In this document: positions 6,692-16,305 of the stretch, piece after piece
Numbering within the stretch: the stretch's first letter is position 1
How the letters are laid out: every line of letters starts with the position of its first letter
Source: Belliella aquatica
GTDB taxonomy: Bacteria > Bacteroidota > Bacteroidia > Cytophagales > Cyclobacteriaceae
Direction: 5' to 3'
Assembly: GCF_014637795.1 (NCBI RefSeq)
Contig: NZ_BMFD01000004.1
Location: 27,014 to 91,013, forward strand
Length of the DNA: 64,000 nt
Made by a program: the position numbers and the translations under genes
The notes under the pieces: model-generated
Databases searched by the model: none
Seen by the model: the letters and a program-made list of their open reading frames with translations, nothing else
Told to the model about the DNA's origin: nothing

Positions 6692-7786
6692 TTACAAAAC
6701 CCCTTTCGTACTCGGAAGTTGATTGAGGGCGTTAAGGTCTCTTTTAACAGCCATTTTGATGGCTCTTGCCATGGACTTGAAGATTGCTTCGATTTTATGG
6801 TGTTCGTTTGAACCCTCAGCTTTGATATTGAGGTTGCATTTGGCTGTGTCGGAGAAGGATTTGAAGAAATGATAGAACATTTCTGTCGGCATTTCACCGA
6901 TTTTTTCTCTTTTGAATTCAGCTTCCCACATCATCCATGGTCGTCCTCCAAAATCAATGGCACATTGAGCCAAAACATCATCCATTGGAAGTAAAAATCC
7001 ATATCTATAGATGCCCTTTTTGTCTCCAAGCGCTTTTAAGTAAGCTTCACCAAGTGCCAAAGCGGTATCTTCGATGGTGTGATGTTCATCGATATGCAAA
7101 TCTCCATTGACATGGATTTCTAAATCTGTCCCTCCATGCTTGCCTAGTTGCTCTAGCATATGGTCAAAGAAATGCAAACCTGTGCTGATGTTACATTTTC
7201 CTGTTCCGTCAAGGTTAAGGCTGATTTTGATATCTGTCTCAGAAGTCTTTCGCTCTACTGTAGCTTTTCTGGCAGGAAGTCTCAGAAATTCGTAAATCTC
7301 ATCCCAAGATTTGGTTGAAAAGGTCGCTTCATCAAGCTGATCTCCAATGAAAATAGCTTTGGTTCCTAGATTTTTTGCTAATTGAACGTCTGTCTTTCGG
7401 TCGCCTATCACATAGGAATTGGCTAAATCATATGCACCATTTTGATACTCGGTAAGCATAGCAATACCAGGTTTTCTGGTGGGCAGATTTTCATGTTCAA
7501 ATGACCTGTCAATATGCACAGCAGAAAAATGGATTCCTTCATTTTCTAAAGTTGTCATCATCTTATTGTGCGCAGGCCAAAAAGTATCTTCAGGGTAAGA
7601 AGCTGTTCCCAATCCGTCTTGATTGGTAACCATAACCAATTCAAAGTCACATTCCTCAGCGATTTTCCTCAAATTGCTCAGTGCTTTGGGATAGAACTCT
7701 AGTTTTTCTAGACTATCTACTTGAAAATCAATTGGTGGTTCAATGATAATTGTACCATCACGGTCTATAAATAATGCTTTTTTCAT
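6692..7786 (-). CDS. hisB: Bifunctional histidinol-phosphatase / imidazoleglycerol-phosphate dehydratase
   Basis: Catalyses steps 6 and 8 of histidine synthesis. The N-terminal HAD phosphatase (about 1-165) begins with FIDRDGT, the nucleophile motif. The C-terminal dehydratase (about 170-364) carries the metal-binding pairs HFFDHM and DEHHTIED and a second HEHHK-like site (NEHHKIEA). 364 residues is normal for the fused form. The ATG overlaps the hisC stop codon (ATGA), which suggests translational coupling. It is the last gene of hisGDCB; hisH, hisA, hisF and hisI are not in the window. Confidence 0.96.
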   Translation of the reverse strand: MKKALFIDRDGTIIIEPPIDFQVDSLEKLEFYPKALSNLRKIAEECDFELVMVTNQDGLGTASYPEDTFWPAHNKMMTTLENEGIHFSAVHIDRSFEHENLPTRKPGIAMLTEYQNGAYDLANSYVIGDRKTDVQLAKNLGTKAIFIGDQLDEATFSTKSWDEIYEFLRLPARKATVERKTSETDIKISLNLDGTGKCNISTGLHFFDHMLEQLGKHGGTDLEIHVNGDLHIDEHHTIEDTALALGEAYLKALGDKKGIYRYGFLLPMDDVLAQCAIDFGGRPWMMWEAEFKREKIGEMPTEMFYHFFKSFSDTAKCNLNIKAEGSNEHHKIEAIFKSMARAIKMAVKRDLNALNQLPSTKGVL

Positions 7787-8835
7787 GGGTTGTATAGCTT
7801 CAATGCTTTCAATAAAGCTTCGTTTTCAGTTCTTGTTCCAACAGATATTCTCAAACAGTCTTCGCAAAGAATCACTTTTGAGCGATCTCTGATAATGATG
7901 GTTTGTTCGATTAGGTATTCATAAATCTTCCTTGCACCATCCATTTTGATAAGGATGAAGTTAGCGTGAGAAGGGTAAATTTTCTGTACAAATGAAAGTT
8001 GTTCAATTTCCTTTTCCAGAAATGCTCTCTCAACAAAAGTATCTTCAATGACTTTTTTGATCGCTGGAGCATTATCCAAGGCTTCCAAAACTTTCTCTTG
8101 TGTCAATCCTGAGATGTTGTAAGGAGGTTTGATCAGATTCAGGATTTTGATGATTTCTTCTGAAGCAAAAGCCATCCCAATTCTCAAAGAAGCCAGTCCC
8201 CAAGCTTTCGAGAAGGTCTGCATCACCAAGAGGTTTGGATAATTCGCTAATTCCGTCGTGAAACTTGGTTCATCACTGAAATCAATATATGCTTCATCCA
8301 CTACCACCAAGCCTTGGAAATTATCCAAAATCTGATGAATATCTGCTCTTTTAACTTTATTGCCACTTGGGTTATTTGGTGAGCAAATGAAGATGATTTT
8401 TGTGTTTTCATTGACTGCCTCCATAATAGCACCAGGTCTAAGTTGATAGTCAGGAGTAAGATTTACTTTCTGAATAGCGATATCGTTGATACCCGCACTG
8501 ACTTCATACATGCCATAAGTAGGAGGGAGCAAGATGATGTTATCAATCCCTGGTCTGCAAAATGTGCGCATCAACAAATCTATCGCTTCATCACTGCCAT
8601 TTCCCAAGAAAATTTGATTGGTTGCTACACCTTTGACTACAGCTAACTTCTGTTTGATATCAAATTGATAAGGATCAGGATACCTGTTGAATTTTCCCTC
8701 AGCCATCGAGCCAAATGGATTTTCATTGGCATCAAGAAATATCCCAGCTTTTCCAGAATACTCATCACGAGCGGAAGAGTAAGGCTTGATTTTGCTGATG
8801 TGTGGTCGAAGTAATTTTTCTAGATCGAAAGCCAT
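7783..8835 (-). CDS. hisC: Histidinol-phosphate aminotransferase
   Basis: PLP enzyme of fold type I that converts imidazole acetol-phosphate and glutamate to histidinol-phosphate. The 350-residue chain has the PLP-lysine motif [14 protein letters not shown], the NPSG cofactor motif in SPNNPSGN, and the VVDEAYIDF Asp/Tyr motif. Its ATG overlaps the hisD stop (TGATG) and its own stop overlaps the hisB start, so three genes are tightly coupled in the minus-strand his operon. Confidence 0.95.
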   Translation of the reverse strand: MAFDLEKLLRPHISKIKPYSSARDEYSGKAGIFLDANENPFGSMAEGKFNRYPDPYQFDIKQKLAVVKGVATNQIFLGNGSDEAIDLLMRTFCRPGIDNIILLPPTYGMYEVSAGINDIAIQKVNLTPDYQLRPGAIMEAVNENTKIIFICSPNNPSGNKVKRADIHQILDNFQGLVVVDEAYIDFSDEPSFTTELANYPNLLVMQTFSKAWGLASLRIGMAFASEEIIKILNLIKPPYNISGLTQEKVLEALDNAPAIKKVIEDTFVERAFLEKEIEQLSFVQKIYPSHANFILIKMDGARKIYEYLIEQTIIIRDRSKVILCEDCLRISVGTRTENEALLKALKLYNP

Positions 8836-10133
8836 CAGGAATTTTCTTTTAGATAATTTAGACGGATGGTAACTGCATTCTTGTGAGCTTCTAACAGTTC
8901 GTTTTCAGCCATGATTTCTATGGTCGGACCGATGTTCTGAATTCCCTTCGCAGTGATTTTTTGATAGGTGATTTTTTTGGTAAAGCTGTCTAAAGAAACC
9001 CCACTGTAATTTCTCGCATAGCCATAAGTTGGCAACGTATGATTCGTGCCTGAGGCATAATCACCAGCGGATTCTGGAGTGAAGTTTCCGATGAAAACAG
9101 ATCCAGCATTTTTGATTCTGTTCACCACTTCGTCTTCATCCTCTTCTTTGACACAAATGATCAAGTGCTCTGGAGCATATTCATTGATCAAGTCAATGGC
9201 TTTGTCCTGATTGGTAATGACTACCGCTACGGAATTATCCAATGCTTTTTTGGCGATTTCTTTTCTAGAGAGTTTTTCTACTTGAAGATCTACCTCTTTC
9301 ATTACTTTTTGAGCAACTTTTTCAGATGAAGCGACCAAGATTACTTGTGAATCCACACCATGTTCTGCTTGTGAAAGCAAATCTGAGGCAACAAAGGCAG
9401 GAATGGCAGATTCATCTGCGTAAACTAACACCTCAGAAGGTCCGGCAGGCATATCTATCGCAACTCCTTTTTTCACAGCCAATTGCTTGGCAGCAGTTAC
9501 ATATTGATTTCCTGGACCAAAGATTTTGTCTACCGCAGGAACAGACTCTGTTCCATAAGTCATGGCAGCTACTGCTTGAGCACCACCAACTTTGACGATT
9601 TTGTCAATTCCGATTAAGTCGGCAGTATAAAGTATAGCAGGGTGAATATTGCCCTCTTTGTTGGGAGGTGTGCAAAGTACAATTTCCTCGCAACCCGCAA
9701 GATTTGCAGGAATACCAAGCATCAAAACAGTAGAAAAAAGTGGTGCTGTACCTCCTGGAATGTATAAGCCAACTTTTTGAATTCCGACAGTTTTACGCAT
9801 ACAGGTAACACCTTCCATGGTATCCATAACCAAGTCAGGACTCTGTTGCGCTTCGTGAAATTTCTCAATATTTTCCTTCGCCTGCAAAATGGCTTTTTGC
9901 AATTCTTCAGAAACTAGTGATATAGCAGCACTGATTTCCTCTCTGCTTGCCAAAAGATTTTTGATGGTGACATGATCATATTCTAAAGCAAATTTTTTCA
10001 ATGCCTTGTCACCTTGCCTTTTCACTTTGCGCATGATAGGCTTGACGATTTTTTCTATGTCTTTGGACTTTTGAACCGGCCTTGCCAGTTCGGATTTCCA
10101 TTCTCCTCTTACAGGATTGACTAAAATTTTCAT
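8835..10133 (-). CDS. hisD: Histidinol dehydrogenase
   Basis: Catalyses the last two steps, oxidising histidinol to histidine with NAD. Motifs seen are [12 protein letters not shown], the zinc-site region LLSQAEHG and the late EHL, plus GTNHTLPT near the end. I place the start at the ATG at 10133 ([12 protein letters not shown]), giving 432 residues, because an upstream in-frame codon would add 11 residues unlike the family. It lies between hisG (64 nt gap) and hisC (overlap). Confidence 0.95.
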   Translation of the reverse strand: MKILVNPVRGEWKSELARPVQKSKDIEKIVKPIMRKVKRQGDKALKKFALEYDHVTIKNLLASREEISAAISLVSEELQKAILQAKENIEKFHEAQQSPDLVMDTMEGVTCMRKTVGIQKVGLYIPGGTAPLFSTVLMLGIPANLAGCEEIVLCTPPNKEGNIHPAILYTADLIGIDKIVKVGGAQAVAAMTYGTESVPAVDKIFGPGNQYVTAAKQLAVKKGVAIDMPAGPSEVLVYADESAIPAFVASDLLSQAEHGVDSQVILVASSEKVAQKVMKEVDLQVEKLSRKEIAKKALDNSVAVVITNQDKAIDLINEYAPEHLIICVKEEDEDEVVNRIKNAGSVFIGNFTPESAGDYASGTNHTLPTYGYARNYSGVSLDSFTKKITYQKITAKGIQNIGPTIEIMAENELLEAHKNAVTIRLNYLKENS

Positions 10134-10197
10134 GTTTTTGAATTTAGGTTTGAGGAAAAAAATCAATACTTAAATTGATTTTCACTCTTTTACTTCA

Positions 10198-11058
10198 TTA
10201 AAGCACCATTTTTTCAATAGGAACTACAAGAATTCCTTCTGCTCCTGCCGCTCTCAGTTCTTCTATATTTTCCCAAAACTGATCTTCGCTCAAAACTGAG
10301 TGTACTGAAGACCAGCCTTCTTGTGCCAAAGGCAAGATCGTCGGGCTTCTCATACCAGGAATTAGAGAAATGATTTTATCCAAAGATTTGTTTGGAGCAT
10401 TAAGTAAGACATATTTATTGCTTTTACCAGTCTGAACGGCATTCATTCTAAACAATAACTTGTCAACAATAGCTCTCTTTTCTTCAGTTAAATATTTATT
10501 TGAAATCAAAACAGCCTCAGATTTAAAAATCTGCTCAACTTCCTTCAGACCATTCATCATCAAAGTAGATCCCGAGCTTACGATATCGCAAATTCCTTCT
10601 GCAAGCCCAATACTTGGAGCGATTTCGACAGAGCCTGAAATCTCATGAATTTCCGCTTTGATATTTTTTGATTTCAAATAATCTCCTAGGATCTTTGGAT
10701 AAGAAGTGGCGATATTTTTACCATCAAAATAATTGATTCCTGGGTAGTCTTCTCCTTTTGGGATGGCAAGAGAAAGTCTGCATTTAGAAAAACCGAGTTT
10801 CTTTAACACATTCACTTCTTTGTCCTTTTCGACCAATTCATTTTCTCCAACAATTCCTAAATCTGCTACGCCATCTGAGACATAACCAGGAATATCGTCA
10901 TCTCTCAGAAAGAGAAATTCTATGGGGAAATTGGTGGAGGTGGATTTTAACTTTCCAGTTCCATTGTAAAATTTAATGCCACATTCTTTGATAAGGCTTA
11001 ATGAATCTTCGCTGAGTCTTCCGCTTTTTTGAACGGCAATACGGATAATATTTTCCAT
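10198..11058 (-). CDS. hisG: ATP phosphoribosyltransferase (long form)
   Basis: First and feedback-controlled step of histidine synthesis, joining ATP and PRPP. The 286-residue length matches the long HisG form with a C-terminal ACT-like regulatory domain. The N-terminus IRIAVQKSGRLSEDS, the VADLGIVGENEL segment and the PRPP-binding region SSGSTLMMNGL are present. It is the first structural gene of hisGDCB and starts 107 nt after the stop codon of a histidine-rich leader peptide, so expression is probably controlled by attenuation. Confidence 0.95.
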   Translation of the reverse strand: MENIIRIAVQKSGRLSEDSLSLIKECGIKFYNGTGKLKSTSTNFPIEFLFLRDDDIPGYVSDGVADLGIVGENELVEKDKEVNVLKKLGFSKCRLSLAIPKGEDYPGINYFDGKNIATSYPKILGDYLKSKNIKAEIHEISGSVEIAPSIGLAEGICDIVSSGSTLMMNGLKEVEQIFKSEAVLISNKYLTEEKRAIVDKLLFRMNAVQTGKSNKYVLLNAPNKSLDKIISLIPGMRSPTILPLAQEGWSSVHSVLSEDQFWENIEELRAAGAEGILVVPIEKMVL

Positions 11059-11109
11059 GTATGCAATATACGTTTAGTAATACAAAACAAATAAATGATT
11101 TGGATATAG

Positions 11110-11133
11110 GGCTATATAAATATATCAATAGCC
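11110..11133 (-). promoter_or_regulatory. Second leader hairpin upstream of hisG
   Basis: On the minus strand GGCTAT and ATAGCC form a 6-bp stem around an AT-rich 12-nt loop, between the leader peptide and hisG. It has no proper T run after it, so it is not a convincing intrinsic terminator. It may be one arm of an attenuator structure. Confidence 0.4.
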
Positions 11134-11158
11134 TTCCTTGGGCGATATGTAAATGATG

Positions 11159-11175
11159 TTCCTCCTTAGGAGGAA
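11159..11175 (-). promoter_or_regulatory. his leader hairpin with the leader stop codon in its loop
   Basis: On the minus strand TTCCTCC-TAA-GGAGGAA forms a perfect 7-bp stem. The TAA loop is the stop codon of the histidine-rich leader peptide, and the 5' arm overlaps its last codons right after the HHIHH run. A ribosome stalled on the His codons would keep this hairpin open, a geometry that suits attenuation. Confidence 0.6.
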
Positions 11176-11249
11176 TGATGGATATGATGAACAGTGCCAG
11201 CATGAGCTGTTGCTAAAAATAAATCGATATGGAGAAATTTGCTGTTCAT
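11166..11249 (-). CDS. hisL: his operon leader peptide (27 residues, 6 His)
   Basis: A short minus-strand frame with the product MNSKFLHIDLFLATAHAGTV followed by HHIHHSS: six histidines in 27 residues, four of them within five residues at the end. It stops 107 nt before hisG. A good Bacteroidota promoter ends 9 nt before its ATG, so the mRNA would begin almost at the start codon. The stop codon lies in the loop of a hairpin. Histidine-rich leaders that sense charged tRNA-His are known for his operons in several phyla; function here is inferred from composition and position. Confidence 0.8.
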   Translation of the reverse strand: MNSKFLHIDLFLATAHAGTVHHIHHSS

Positions 11250-11258
11250 TTATGCATG

Positions 11259-11290
11259 CAAAGTTAAATACCAATTCTTAACAAGCAAAA
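11259..11290 (-). promoter_or_regulatory. Promoter of the his operon
   Basis: On the minus strand TTTTG (11286-11290) and TAACTTTG (11259-11266) are 19 nt apart, matching the Bacteroidota sigma consensus TTTG-N19-TAnnTTTG. The leader-peptide ATG is at 11249, leaving only a few untranslated nucleotides. Confidence 0.7.
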
Positions 11291-11346
11291 GTTGGAGAAT
11301 GTTTTTCTATATATTTTAGATAAAAGGGTGACTTTTTCTTTAATAA

Positions 11347-11919
11347 TCAAAAATATAGGCTCAAAAGGCCAAATAGAAAACCGATGATACTTCCAAGACT
11401 GATTTCCTTTAATGTATGTCTTCCCAATATCAGCCTTGACCAGCCTATGCAAATCCCAAATAGCAAAAACCCTAATCCAAGAATCATATAAATTTCAAAA
11501 AATTTTGGGACAATAAATAGTGCTATTGCCAAATGAAGGGAGGCTTTGATTTTGAAGTTTACCAAAGCCATCGAAATGAGCATCCCCAAAAAAGAAGCAG
11601 TAGTGACAAGGACTACTTTTGGAAAATGAAGTGTCACAAATAGAATCAGGCAGATTGCAAAAAGAAGGATACTGAATGGGTAAAATCCCCGTCTTTGTTT
11701 CTGATCAGAGACATCAAAGTTACTGTATGTTCCCTTTTTGGTCTTGATGTAATTGTGGAATAATATGGGAAAAGTAACAACTGACAAAATAGCGATCGAT
11801 ATGATGAAAGCAGTATTTTTTTCCAAATCATAAAAACTTATAAAAATCACATAAAGCGAGCCCACTAAAAGGGGATGCCCGACGATTGAAATAAGTTTTG
11901 CAATTTGAAGCTTGGTCAT
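11347..11919 (-). CDS. PAP2-like (phosphatidic acid phosphatase type) membrane protein
   Basis: A 190-residue protein with about six hydrophobic segments. Near the C-terminus SRLILGRHTLKEISLGSIIGF resembles motif 3 of the PAP2 superfamily (SRxxxxxHxxxD), though the final Asp is Glu here. KASLH takes the place of the PSGH motif and the first motif (KxxxxxxRP) is not clear, so catalytic function is uncertain. I choose the ATG at 11919, whose ATGA overlaps the stop of the upstream VOC gene. No terminator is obvious downstream. Confidence 0.65.
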   Translation of the reverse strand: MTKLQIAKLISIVGHPLLVGSLYVIFISFYDLEKNTAFIISIAILSVVTFPILFHNYIKTKKGTYSNFDVSDQKQRRGFYPFSILLFAICLILFVTLHFPKVVLVTTASFLGMLISMALVNFKIKASLHLAIALFIVPKFFEIYMILGLGFLLFGICIGWSRLILGRHTLKEISLGSIIGFLFGLLSLYF

Positions 11920-12320
11920 GATTTTTTTATGGGTTCTATCAAATCCCATAGATTACCATAAAGATCTTCAAATACTACTACCTTACCGAAGCTTTCTGTA
12001 GATCGATCTCTGAAAATCTTAATATCCTGATCAAGTAAATTTTGATAATCTCGCTCAAAATCATCTGTATAAAGAAATAGAAAAACCCTTCCACCACTTT
12101 GATTTCCAATAGCGTTTTTCTGTTGTTCTCCAGATGCTTTAGCGAGCAAAATATGGCAATGCTGATCACTTGACCCAGGAGGAGCTATTCTTACCCACCT
12201 TTTAGTTTCAGAGACAGGCGTGTCTTCTAAGAGTTGGAATTGTAGTTTCTTCGTGTAAAATTCAATTGCATCATCATAGTCTTCTACGATTAATGCAAAC
12301 TGAGCAATATGTTGTGTCAT
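11916..12320 (-). CDS. VOC-family (glyoxalase/bleomycin resistance-like) protein
   Basis: A 134-residue protein of the vicinal oxygen chelate superfamily. The beta-alpha-beta-beta pattern is seen with QFALIVEDYDDAIEFYTKKLQF at the start and VVFEDLYGNLWDLIEP at the end, where the late Glu/Asp are typical metal-region residues. The substrate cannot be told. It is translationally coupled to the PAP2-like gene through a 4-nt ATGA overlap. Confidence 0.8.
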   Translation of the reverse strand: MTQHIAQFALIVEDYDDAIEFYTKKLQFQLLEDTPVSETKRWVRIAPPGSSDQHCHILLAKASGEQQKNAIGNQSGGRVFLFLYTDDFERDYQNLLDQDIKIFRDRSTESFGKVVVFEDLYGNLWDLIEPIKKS

Positions 12321-12453
12321 TTCAGTGAATTAGGAATTAATTGGCGCTCTGGGAAATCCAAATAGGAGCTTTACTTCGTATTTCAGTTTACAATATCGAA
12401 ATTATCAAGGACATATTGATAATTAGGTTTAGTTTGTGGTTCAATTTTTCGGT

Positions 12454-12483
12454 AAAAAGGTAGCTAGTATTGGCTACCTTTTT
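12454..12483 (-). terminator. Terminator overlapping the end of the SGNH hydrolase gene
   Basis: Stem AAAAAGGTAGC / GCTACCTTTTT with an 8-nt loop, including the TAG stop codon of the minus-strand hydrolase gene and ending in a T run on that strand. Confidence 0.85.
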
Positions 12484-13207
12484 CTTTTATCTGAGCTAGT
12501 ATCATGTCAGACATTCTTTTGTAACCCAAATCCGAAGGATGTATTCCATCTTCAGCAAAAAACGCTGGTTCATAATATTCGTTTTGATCAATAAATGTCA
12601 CTTTTGAATATCGAAGAGCAATTTGCTTGACTTCCAAGCCCAAGACTTTCCTGTGAAATCCAAGAAAAAACCTGATAATTTTTGGAATAGCTGGGAATTG
12701 ATGGACAGGAGGGATGAGGGGGATGATGATTTTTTTGCAAGAGGAAGTTTTGATCAACTCTCTGATAAATTGTTCTAATCCTGTGCTGAATTTTGAGGGT
12801 GGGGTGAATTGGAAGCAGTCATTAGCTCCGATCAATATTACACAGGTATCGAATGAAAGAGGTAAGGTGTCTTTATGCTTTTGAAATCTAACATTAAGCC
12901 CAGAAGCTTTCAGCCCATTTTTTCCTATGTTATAAATGTTTCCCGTCTCCATAGAGGCTGCCATTTGAGCTGCAAAAGTTGTGTCGGTATGACTTGCCCC
13001 AACTCCAGCAGCTGTCGATTCGCCAATGATTAATAGATTTGGATTATTTGTGTTTGGTAAAAATTCCAAATACTCACTATGTGGGGGTAATTTGATGATT
13101 TTCTTTCTGAGGTTTTTTCCCGCAAGCATTAAAAAAGGGTAGCATGGAATTAAGAGCAAAACCTCAGAAATGTAAATTAATCTAGATTTTAAAAATTGAC
13201 TATTCAT
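12464..13207 (-). CDS. SGNH/GDSL-family hydrolase, membrane-anchored
   Basis: A 247-residue esterase/lipase-like protein. Block I is GESTAAGVGAS (Ser nucleophile; GES in place of GDS), block III is ILIGANDCFQF (GxND), and block V is EDGIHPSDLGY (DxxH). The N-terminus has one hydrophobic helix (IYISEVLLLIPCYPFLMLA) that could be a signal or anchor. I use the ATG at 13207 and not a TTG further up. The physiological substrate is unknown. Confidence 0.85.
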   Translation of the reverse strand: MNSQFLKSRLIYISEVLLLIPCYPFLMLAGKNLRKKIIKLPPHSEYLEFLPNTNNPNLLIIGESTAAGVGASHTDTTFAAQMAASMETGNIYNIGKNGLKASGLNVRFQKHKDTLPLSFDTCVILIGANDCFQFTPPSKFSTGLEQFIRELIKTSSCKKIIIPLIPPVHQFPAIPKIIRFFLGFHRKVLGLEVKQIALRYSKVTFIDQNEYYEPAFFAEDGIHPSDLGYKRMSDMILAQIKEKGSQY

Positions 13208-13248
13208 AAGATTGTATGACTTGATACTCGAGTTCAAATGTATTACAA

Positions 13249-13289
13249 AAAGAAACAGATCGCTGATTTTTTGAGCGATCTGTTTCTTT
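13249..13289 (-). terminator. Terminator after the SUI1 gene
   Basis: A 16-bp perfect stem (AAAGAAACAGATCGCT and complement) with a 9-nt loop, followed on the minus strand by CTTTTTG. It ends the uspA-SUI1 operon and separates it from the SGNH hydrolase gene. The remaining bases 13290-13437 show no gene. Confidence 0.85.
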
Positions 13290-13437
13290 CAAATGATTGT
13301 CTAAGTACTTATTTTGCTATGCAGATCATCAATTGGATTAATTTTATTTCATTCAATAGTTTGATTTTTGACGATTATCCGCATAAATATGTGTTAAAAT
13401 TACGAAATATCTCGTTGCTAATCATCGTGAAATGAAA

Positions 13438-13794
13438 TTAGCCCCCTGACCTTTTGGCTTTGTAGCCAGCTGCTTGCAGGATTGTGACTACTTTGTCTCT
13501 GTGGTCTCCTTGGATTAAGATTTCATTGTCTTTGGCACTTCCTCCGACACCACATTTATTTTTCAGCATTTTCCCTAATTCTTTCAAGTCCTCATCACTA
13601 CCAACAAATCCAGCTATTAAAGTGACCTGTTTGCCACCTCGGGACTTTTTGTCCAGCATGACTTTTAGGTTTTGCTGTTGAGGAGGTAGGGTTTGGTGTT
13701 CCTCACCATCATTTAGGTCAAATTCAAAATTATCACTAGTGGAATACACCACGCCATCTCTCTTTTTCCAGTCGTTATTTTTGTTTTTAGCCAT
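13438..13794 (-). CDS. SUI1/eIF1-like translation factor (YciH family)
   Basis: A 118-residue protein. The C-terminal two thirds match the SUI1 fold: [14 protein letters not shown], then [25 protein letters not shown]. In bacteria such proteins are thought to affect start-codon discrimination or stress translation. It starts 4 nt after the upstream universal stress protein gene, so the two are co-transcribed. Family call strong; role modest. Confidence 0.9.
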   Translation of the reverse strand: MAKNKNNDWKKRDGVVYSTSDNFEFDLNDGEEHQTLPPQQQNLKVMLDKKSRGGKQVTLIAGFVGSDEDLKELGKMLKNKCGVGGSAKDNEILIQGDHRDKVVTILQAAGYKAKRSGG

Positions 13795-13798
13795 ATTC

Positions 13799-14644
13799 TT
13801 ATTTTACTTTCATCGTCCATACAGGCCGCTTGGCATGATTGACAACATCCTCAGCAATACTTCCGCTTAAGAGATGTAGGAAGCCTGTTCTCCCATGTGT
13901 AGCCATTGCAATCATATCAGCATTGATGTCTTCGGCATATTCTATGATGCCTTCTTCTTCTGAGGAGCTATTATAAATTTCAATTTTGGTATTTTCCAAC
14001 TCGTGCTCTTTGATGAATTCCTGCATGCTTCTGAAAGAATCTCTACTATTTTCAAACATGCTTGGAGTATTGATCTTCACCAAGCATAGTTGGGCTTGAA
14101 GTGCGTTGGCTAGTTTTTTTAATTTATTGACTACTGTCGCAGATTCTTTAGTGAAATCACTTGCGAATACAATTGTTTTAATTTCATTTACATCTCTTTT
14201 GTCTTTGATCGTGATGACAGGACAAGTAGCATTCCTTACAACTTTTTCAGTATTACTTCCAATCAAGAGCTCTTCTAGGCCACTACTTCCTTTTGAACCC
14301 ATCACAATAAGATTTGCATCAAACTCAGCCACCTCTTTAGAGATTCCAGCATAGGGATTTCCAAAAATAAGCTTTGTGGAAAATTTAAAATCTGCATTGG
14401 CTAGTTCGGCTTCTATAGTTGCCAATTGCTTTTTTCTTTTCTCTACCAACTCCATAACATAGATTTGGTCTATTCCATATCCAGATTCCACAGTTCCCAT
14501 TGTTCCTAGGGATGTCATTGTTGGGGTCTCCAAAACATGAAGTAGTTTGAGGTGAGCATTGGTCTTTTTTGCCAATCCTTGAGCAAATTCAAAAGCATTT
14601 TCTGCTTGATCCGAAAAATCAAAGGGTACAAGAATAGTTTTCAT
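13799..14644 (-). CDS. Universal stress protein with two Usp domains
   Basis: A 281-residue protein with two tandem UspA domains (about 1-145 and 150-281). Each has the nucleotide-binding signature: [15 protein letters not shown] with TCPVITIK, and [15 protein letters not shown] with KRPVWTMK. It forms an operon with the SUI1-like gene. Such tandem proteins bind ATP and act in stress adaptation; the specific signal is not visible. Confidence 0.92.
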   Translation of the reverse strand: MKTILVPFDFSDQAENAFEFAQGLAKKTNAHLKLLHVLETPTMTSLGTMGTVESGYGIDQIYVMELVEKRKKQLATIEAELANADFKFSTKLIFGNPYAGISKEVAEFDANLIVMGSKGSSGLEELLIGSNTEKVVRNATCPVITIKDKRDVNEIKTIVFASDFTKESATVVNKLKKLANALQAQLCLVKINTPSMFENSRDSFRSMQEFIKEHELENTKIEIYNSSSEEEGIIEYAEDINADMIAMATHGRTGFLHLLSGSIAEDVVNHAKRPVWTMKVK

Positions 14645-14711
14645 GTCGTTAGTTTTTTATCGATTCAGGAAAATACAAAAAATTACCAATCAATTTAAAT
14701 GGAATGAACTA

Positions 14712-15626
14712 TTAATTGAAAATAATCCATGCTAAGCCAAATACAACCACCCAAAGCAAAGTTGAAATTGCCATTTTTTTAAGAAATGGATCAATCATAC
14801 TTGAATTTTGACCTTTGCTCACACCTAAACCTACTTTGATCATCAAAGGTAAAATCAGCAAGGGAGACAAAGCCCACCATGAAGATTCGAGGGAAGCAAA
14901 TATGATGATGCTGAAATTGCCTCCAAGGATTAAAAACCAATTGTAAGTGATAGCTGCATCTCTGCCAATTCTTACAGGAATAGATTTCTTTCCTGCTTTG
15001 GTGTCTGATGCGATATCTCTAATATTATTAATGTTCAACACTGCTGCACTGAATAGTCCTAAAGAAATCGCAGGTAATAAATTTGCCCAATCAAAACTCA
15101 GGGTGTGAAGGAAATATGTTCCTGATACCCCTAAGAGTCCAAAAAAGATAAAAACTGATATATCTCCCAAACCAGCATATCCATAAGGCTTTGCGCCGGA
15201 AGTGTAAGTGATAGCGGCAATAATCGCTAAAACCCCTAGCCCGAGGAAGATAAAGAATAACAGCCAATCATTTAAACTGATGTAAAGCAAAGCTAAGCCA
15301 CTCACCAATGACAAAAAGGCAAAGAGAATCATCGCCTTTTTCATCGATGCTAAACTGATTACACCTGATTGAACTGCCCTGACAGGACCTTCGCGATCTT
15401 GACTATCTGCACCATGAACACTATCTCCATAATCATTGGCAAGATTGGAGAGAATTTGAAGAAAAATAGTTGTGATAGCAGCAAGGATGAATACCTCAAA
15501 ACGAAAACTCCCCTGGTATGCCGCCAAAATAGACCCCATCAAGATACTAGATAGGGCTAAAGGAAGTGTTCTCAAACGAATAGCATGAAGCCAAGCTTGT
15601 TTTTTACTGGCTAGAGTGATTTCCAC
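14712..15626 (-). CDS. menA: 1,4-dihydroxy-2-naphthoate polyprenyltransferase
   Basis: Integral membrane prenyltransferase of menaquinone synthesis, attaching the polyprenyl tail to DHNA. The 304-residue protein has the UbiA-type aspartate motif NLANDYGDSVHGADS and a second motif NNIRDIASDTKAGK, with eight or nine hydrophobic helices. The only sensible start is GTG at 15626. It is separate from the menI-menF-menD group 12 kb away. Confidence 0.93.
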   Translation of the reverse strand: MEITLASKKQAWLHAIRLRTLPLALSSILMGSILAAYQGSFRFEVFILAAITTIFLQILSNLANDYGDSVHGADSQDREGPVRAVQSGVISLASMKKAMILFAFLSLVSGLALLYISLNDWLLFFIFLGLGVLAIIAAITYTSGAKPYGYAGLGDISVFIFFGLLGVSGTYFLHTLSFDWANLLPAISLGLFSAAVLNINNIRDIASDTKAGKKSIPVRIGRDAAITYNWFLILGGNFSIIIFASLESSWWALSPLLILPLMIKVGLGVSKGQNSSMIDPFLKKMAISTLLWVVVFGLAWIIFN

Positions 15627-15651
15627 GTTGTAAATTTTCAGCTAAGGTAAT

Positions 15652-15683
15652 AAAAAGACCTGTCTTCGGCATGAAAACAGGTC
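15652..15683 (-). terminator. Terminator after the glutathione peroxidase gene
   Basis: Stem GACCTGT / ACAGGTC with a 13-nt loop and TTTTTATTA on the minus strand. Confidence 0.8.
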
Positions 15684-15707
15684 ATGGTGACATAAACAAC
15701 TCTCTGT

Positions 15708-16295
15708 TTAAGATTTTATCAATTGGATAATTTCTTGATCCATTGGATTTACCGAAGATGCGAAGAATTTTTTTAATTCACCATTCTCATCGATAAAATA
15801 TTTACAAAAATTCCAAGTTGGCTCTTTGTCATTCCATCCGTTCAAATCTTTATCTGACAACCATCTGTATAATGGGTGCTTATCTGCACCTTTTACAGAG
15901 ATTTTATCAAACATTTGGAAAGTCACTCCATAATTGGCGCTGCAAAACTGTTTGATATCTTCATTAGTTCCTGGTTCTTGTCCTCCAAAATTATTTGCTG
16001 GAAAACCAAGGATGACTACATCATCTCCATGCTCTTCGTTTAATTTTTGTAAATCAGCATATTGAGGCGTATAGCCACATTTTGATGCCACGTTTACTAA
16101 AAGAAGTTTTTTTCCTTTGAATTGGCTGAAGTCAACTTCGTTGCCATCAATATCATTTAATTTGAAATCGTAGATGGATTTTTCCATGAGCATTTGATCT
16201 AAAGTGATGTTAGCAGATACTTCATCGTTGTTTTTTTGAACGCTAGAAGTACAAGCAAAAGCAATAAAAACGAAAATAGTAAGTAGTTTTTTCAT
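15708..16295 (-). CDS. Glutathione-peroxidase-family lipoprotein
   Basis: A 195-residue thioredoxin-fold peroxidase. The active-site region NVASKCGYTPQY holds cysteine where animal enzymes have selenocysteine. GFPANNFGGQEPG (Gln) and WNFCKYFID (Trp-Asn) complete the catalytic set. The N-terminus MKKLLTIFVFIAFAC is a hydrophobic signal ending in a possible lipobox cysteine, so it may be exported and lipid-anchored; the -3 residue is not ideal. ATG at 16295 is chosen for this signal. It lies 10 nt after argS. Confidence 0.9.
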   Translation of the reverse strand: MKKLLTIFVFIAFACTSSVQKNNDEVSANITLDQMLMEKSIYDFKLNDIDGNEVDFSQFKGKKLLLVNVASKCGYTPQYADLQKLNEEHGDDVVILGFPANNFGGQEPGTNEDIKQFCSANYGVTFQMFDKISVKGADKHPLYRWLSDKDLNGWNDKEPTWNFCKYFIDENGELKKFFASSVNPMDQEIIQLIKS

Positions 16296-16305
16296 AGTTT
16301 TAGAA

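Noticed and set aside
10973-11203. 76-residue minus-strand frame over the his leader
   Set aside because: It overlaps hisG and the histidine-rich leader in another frame; the 27-codon leader with promoter and hairpin explains the region better.
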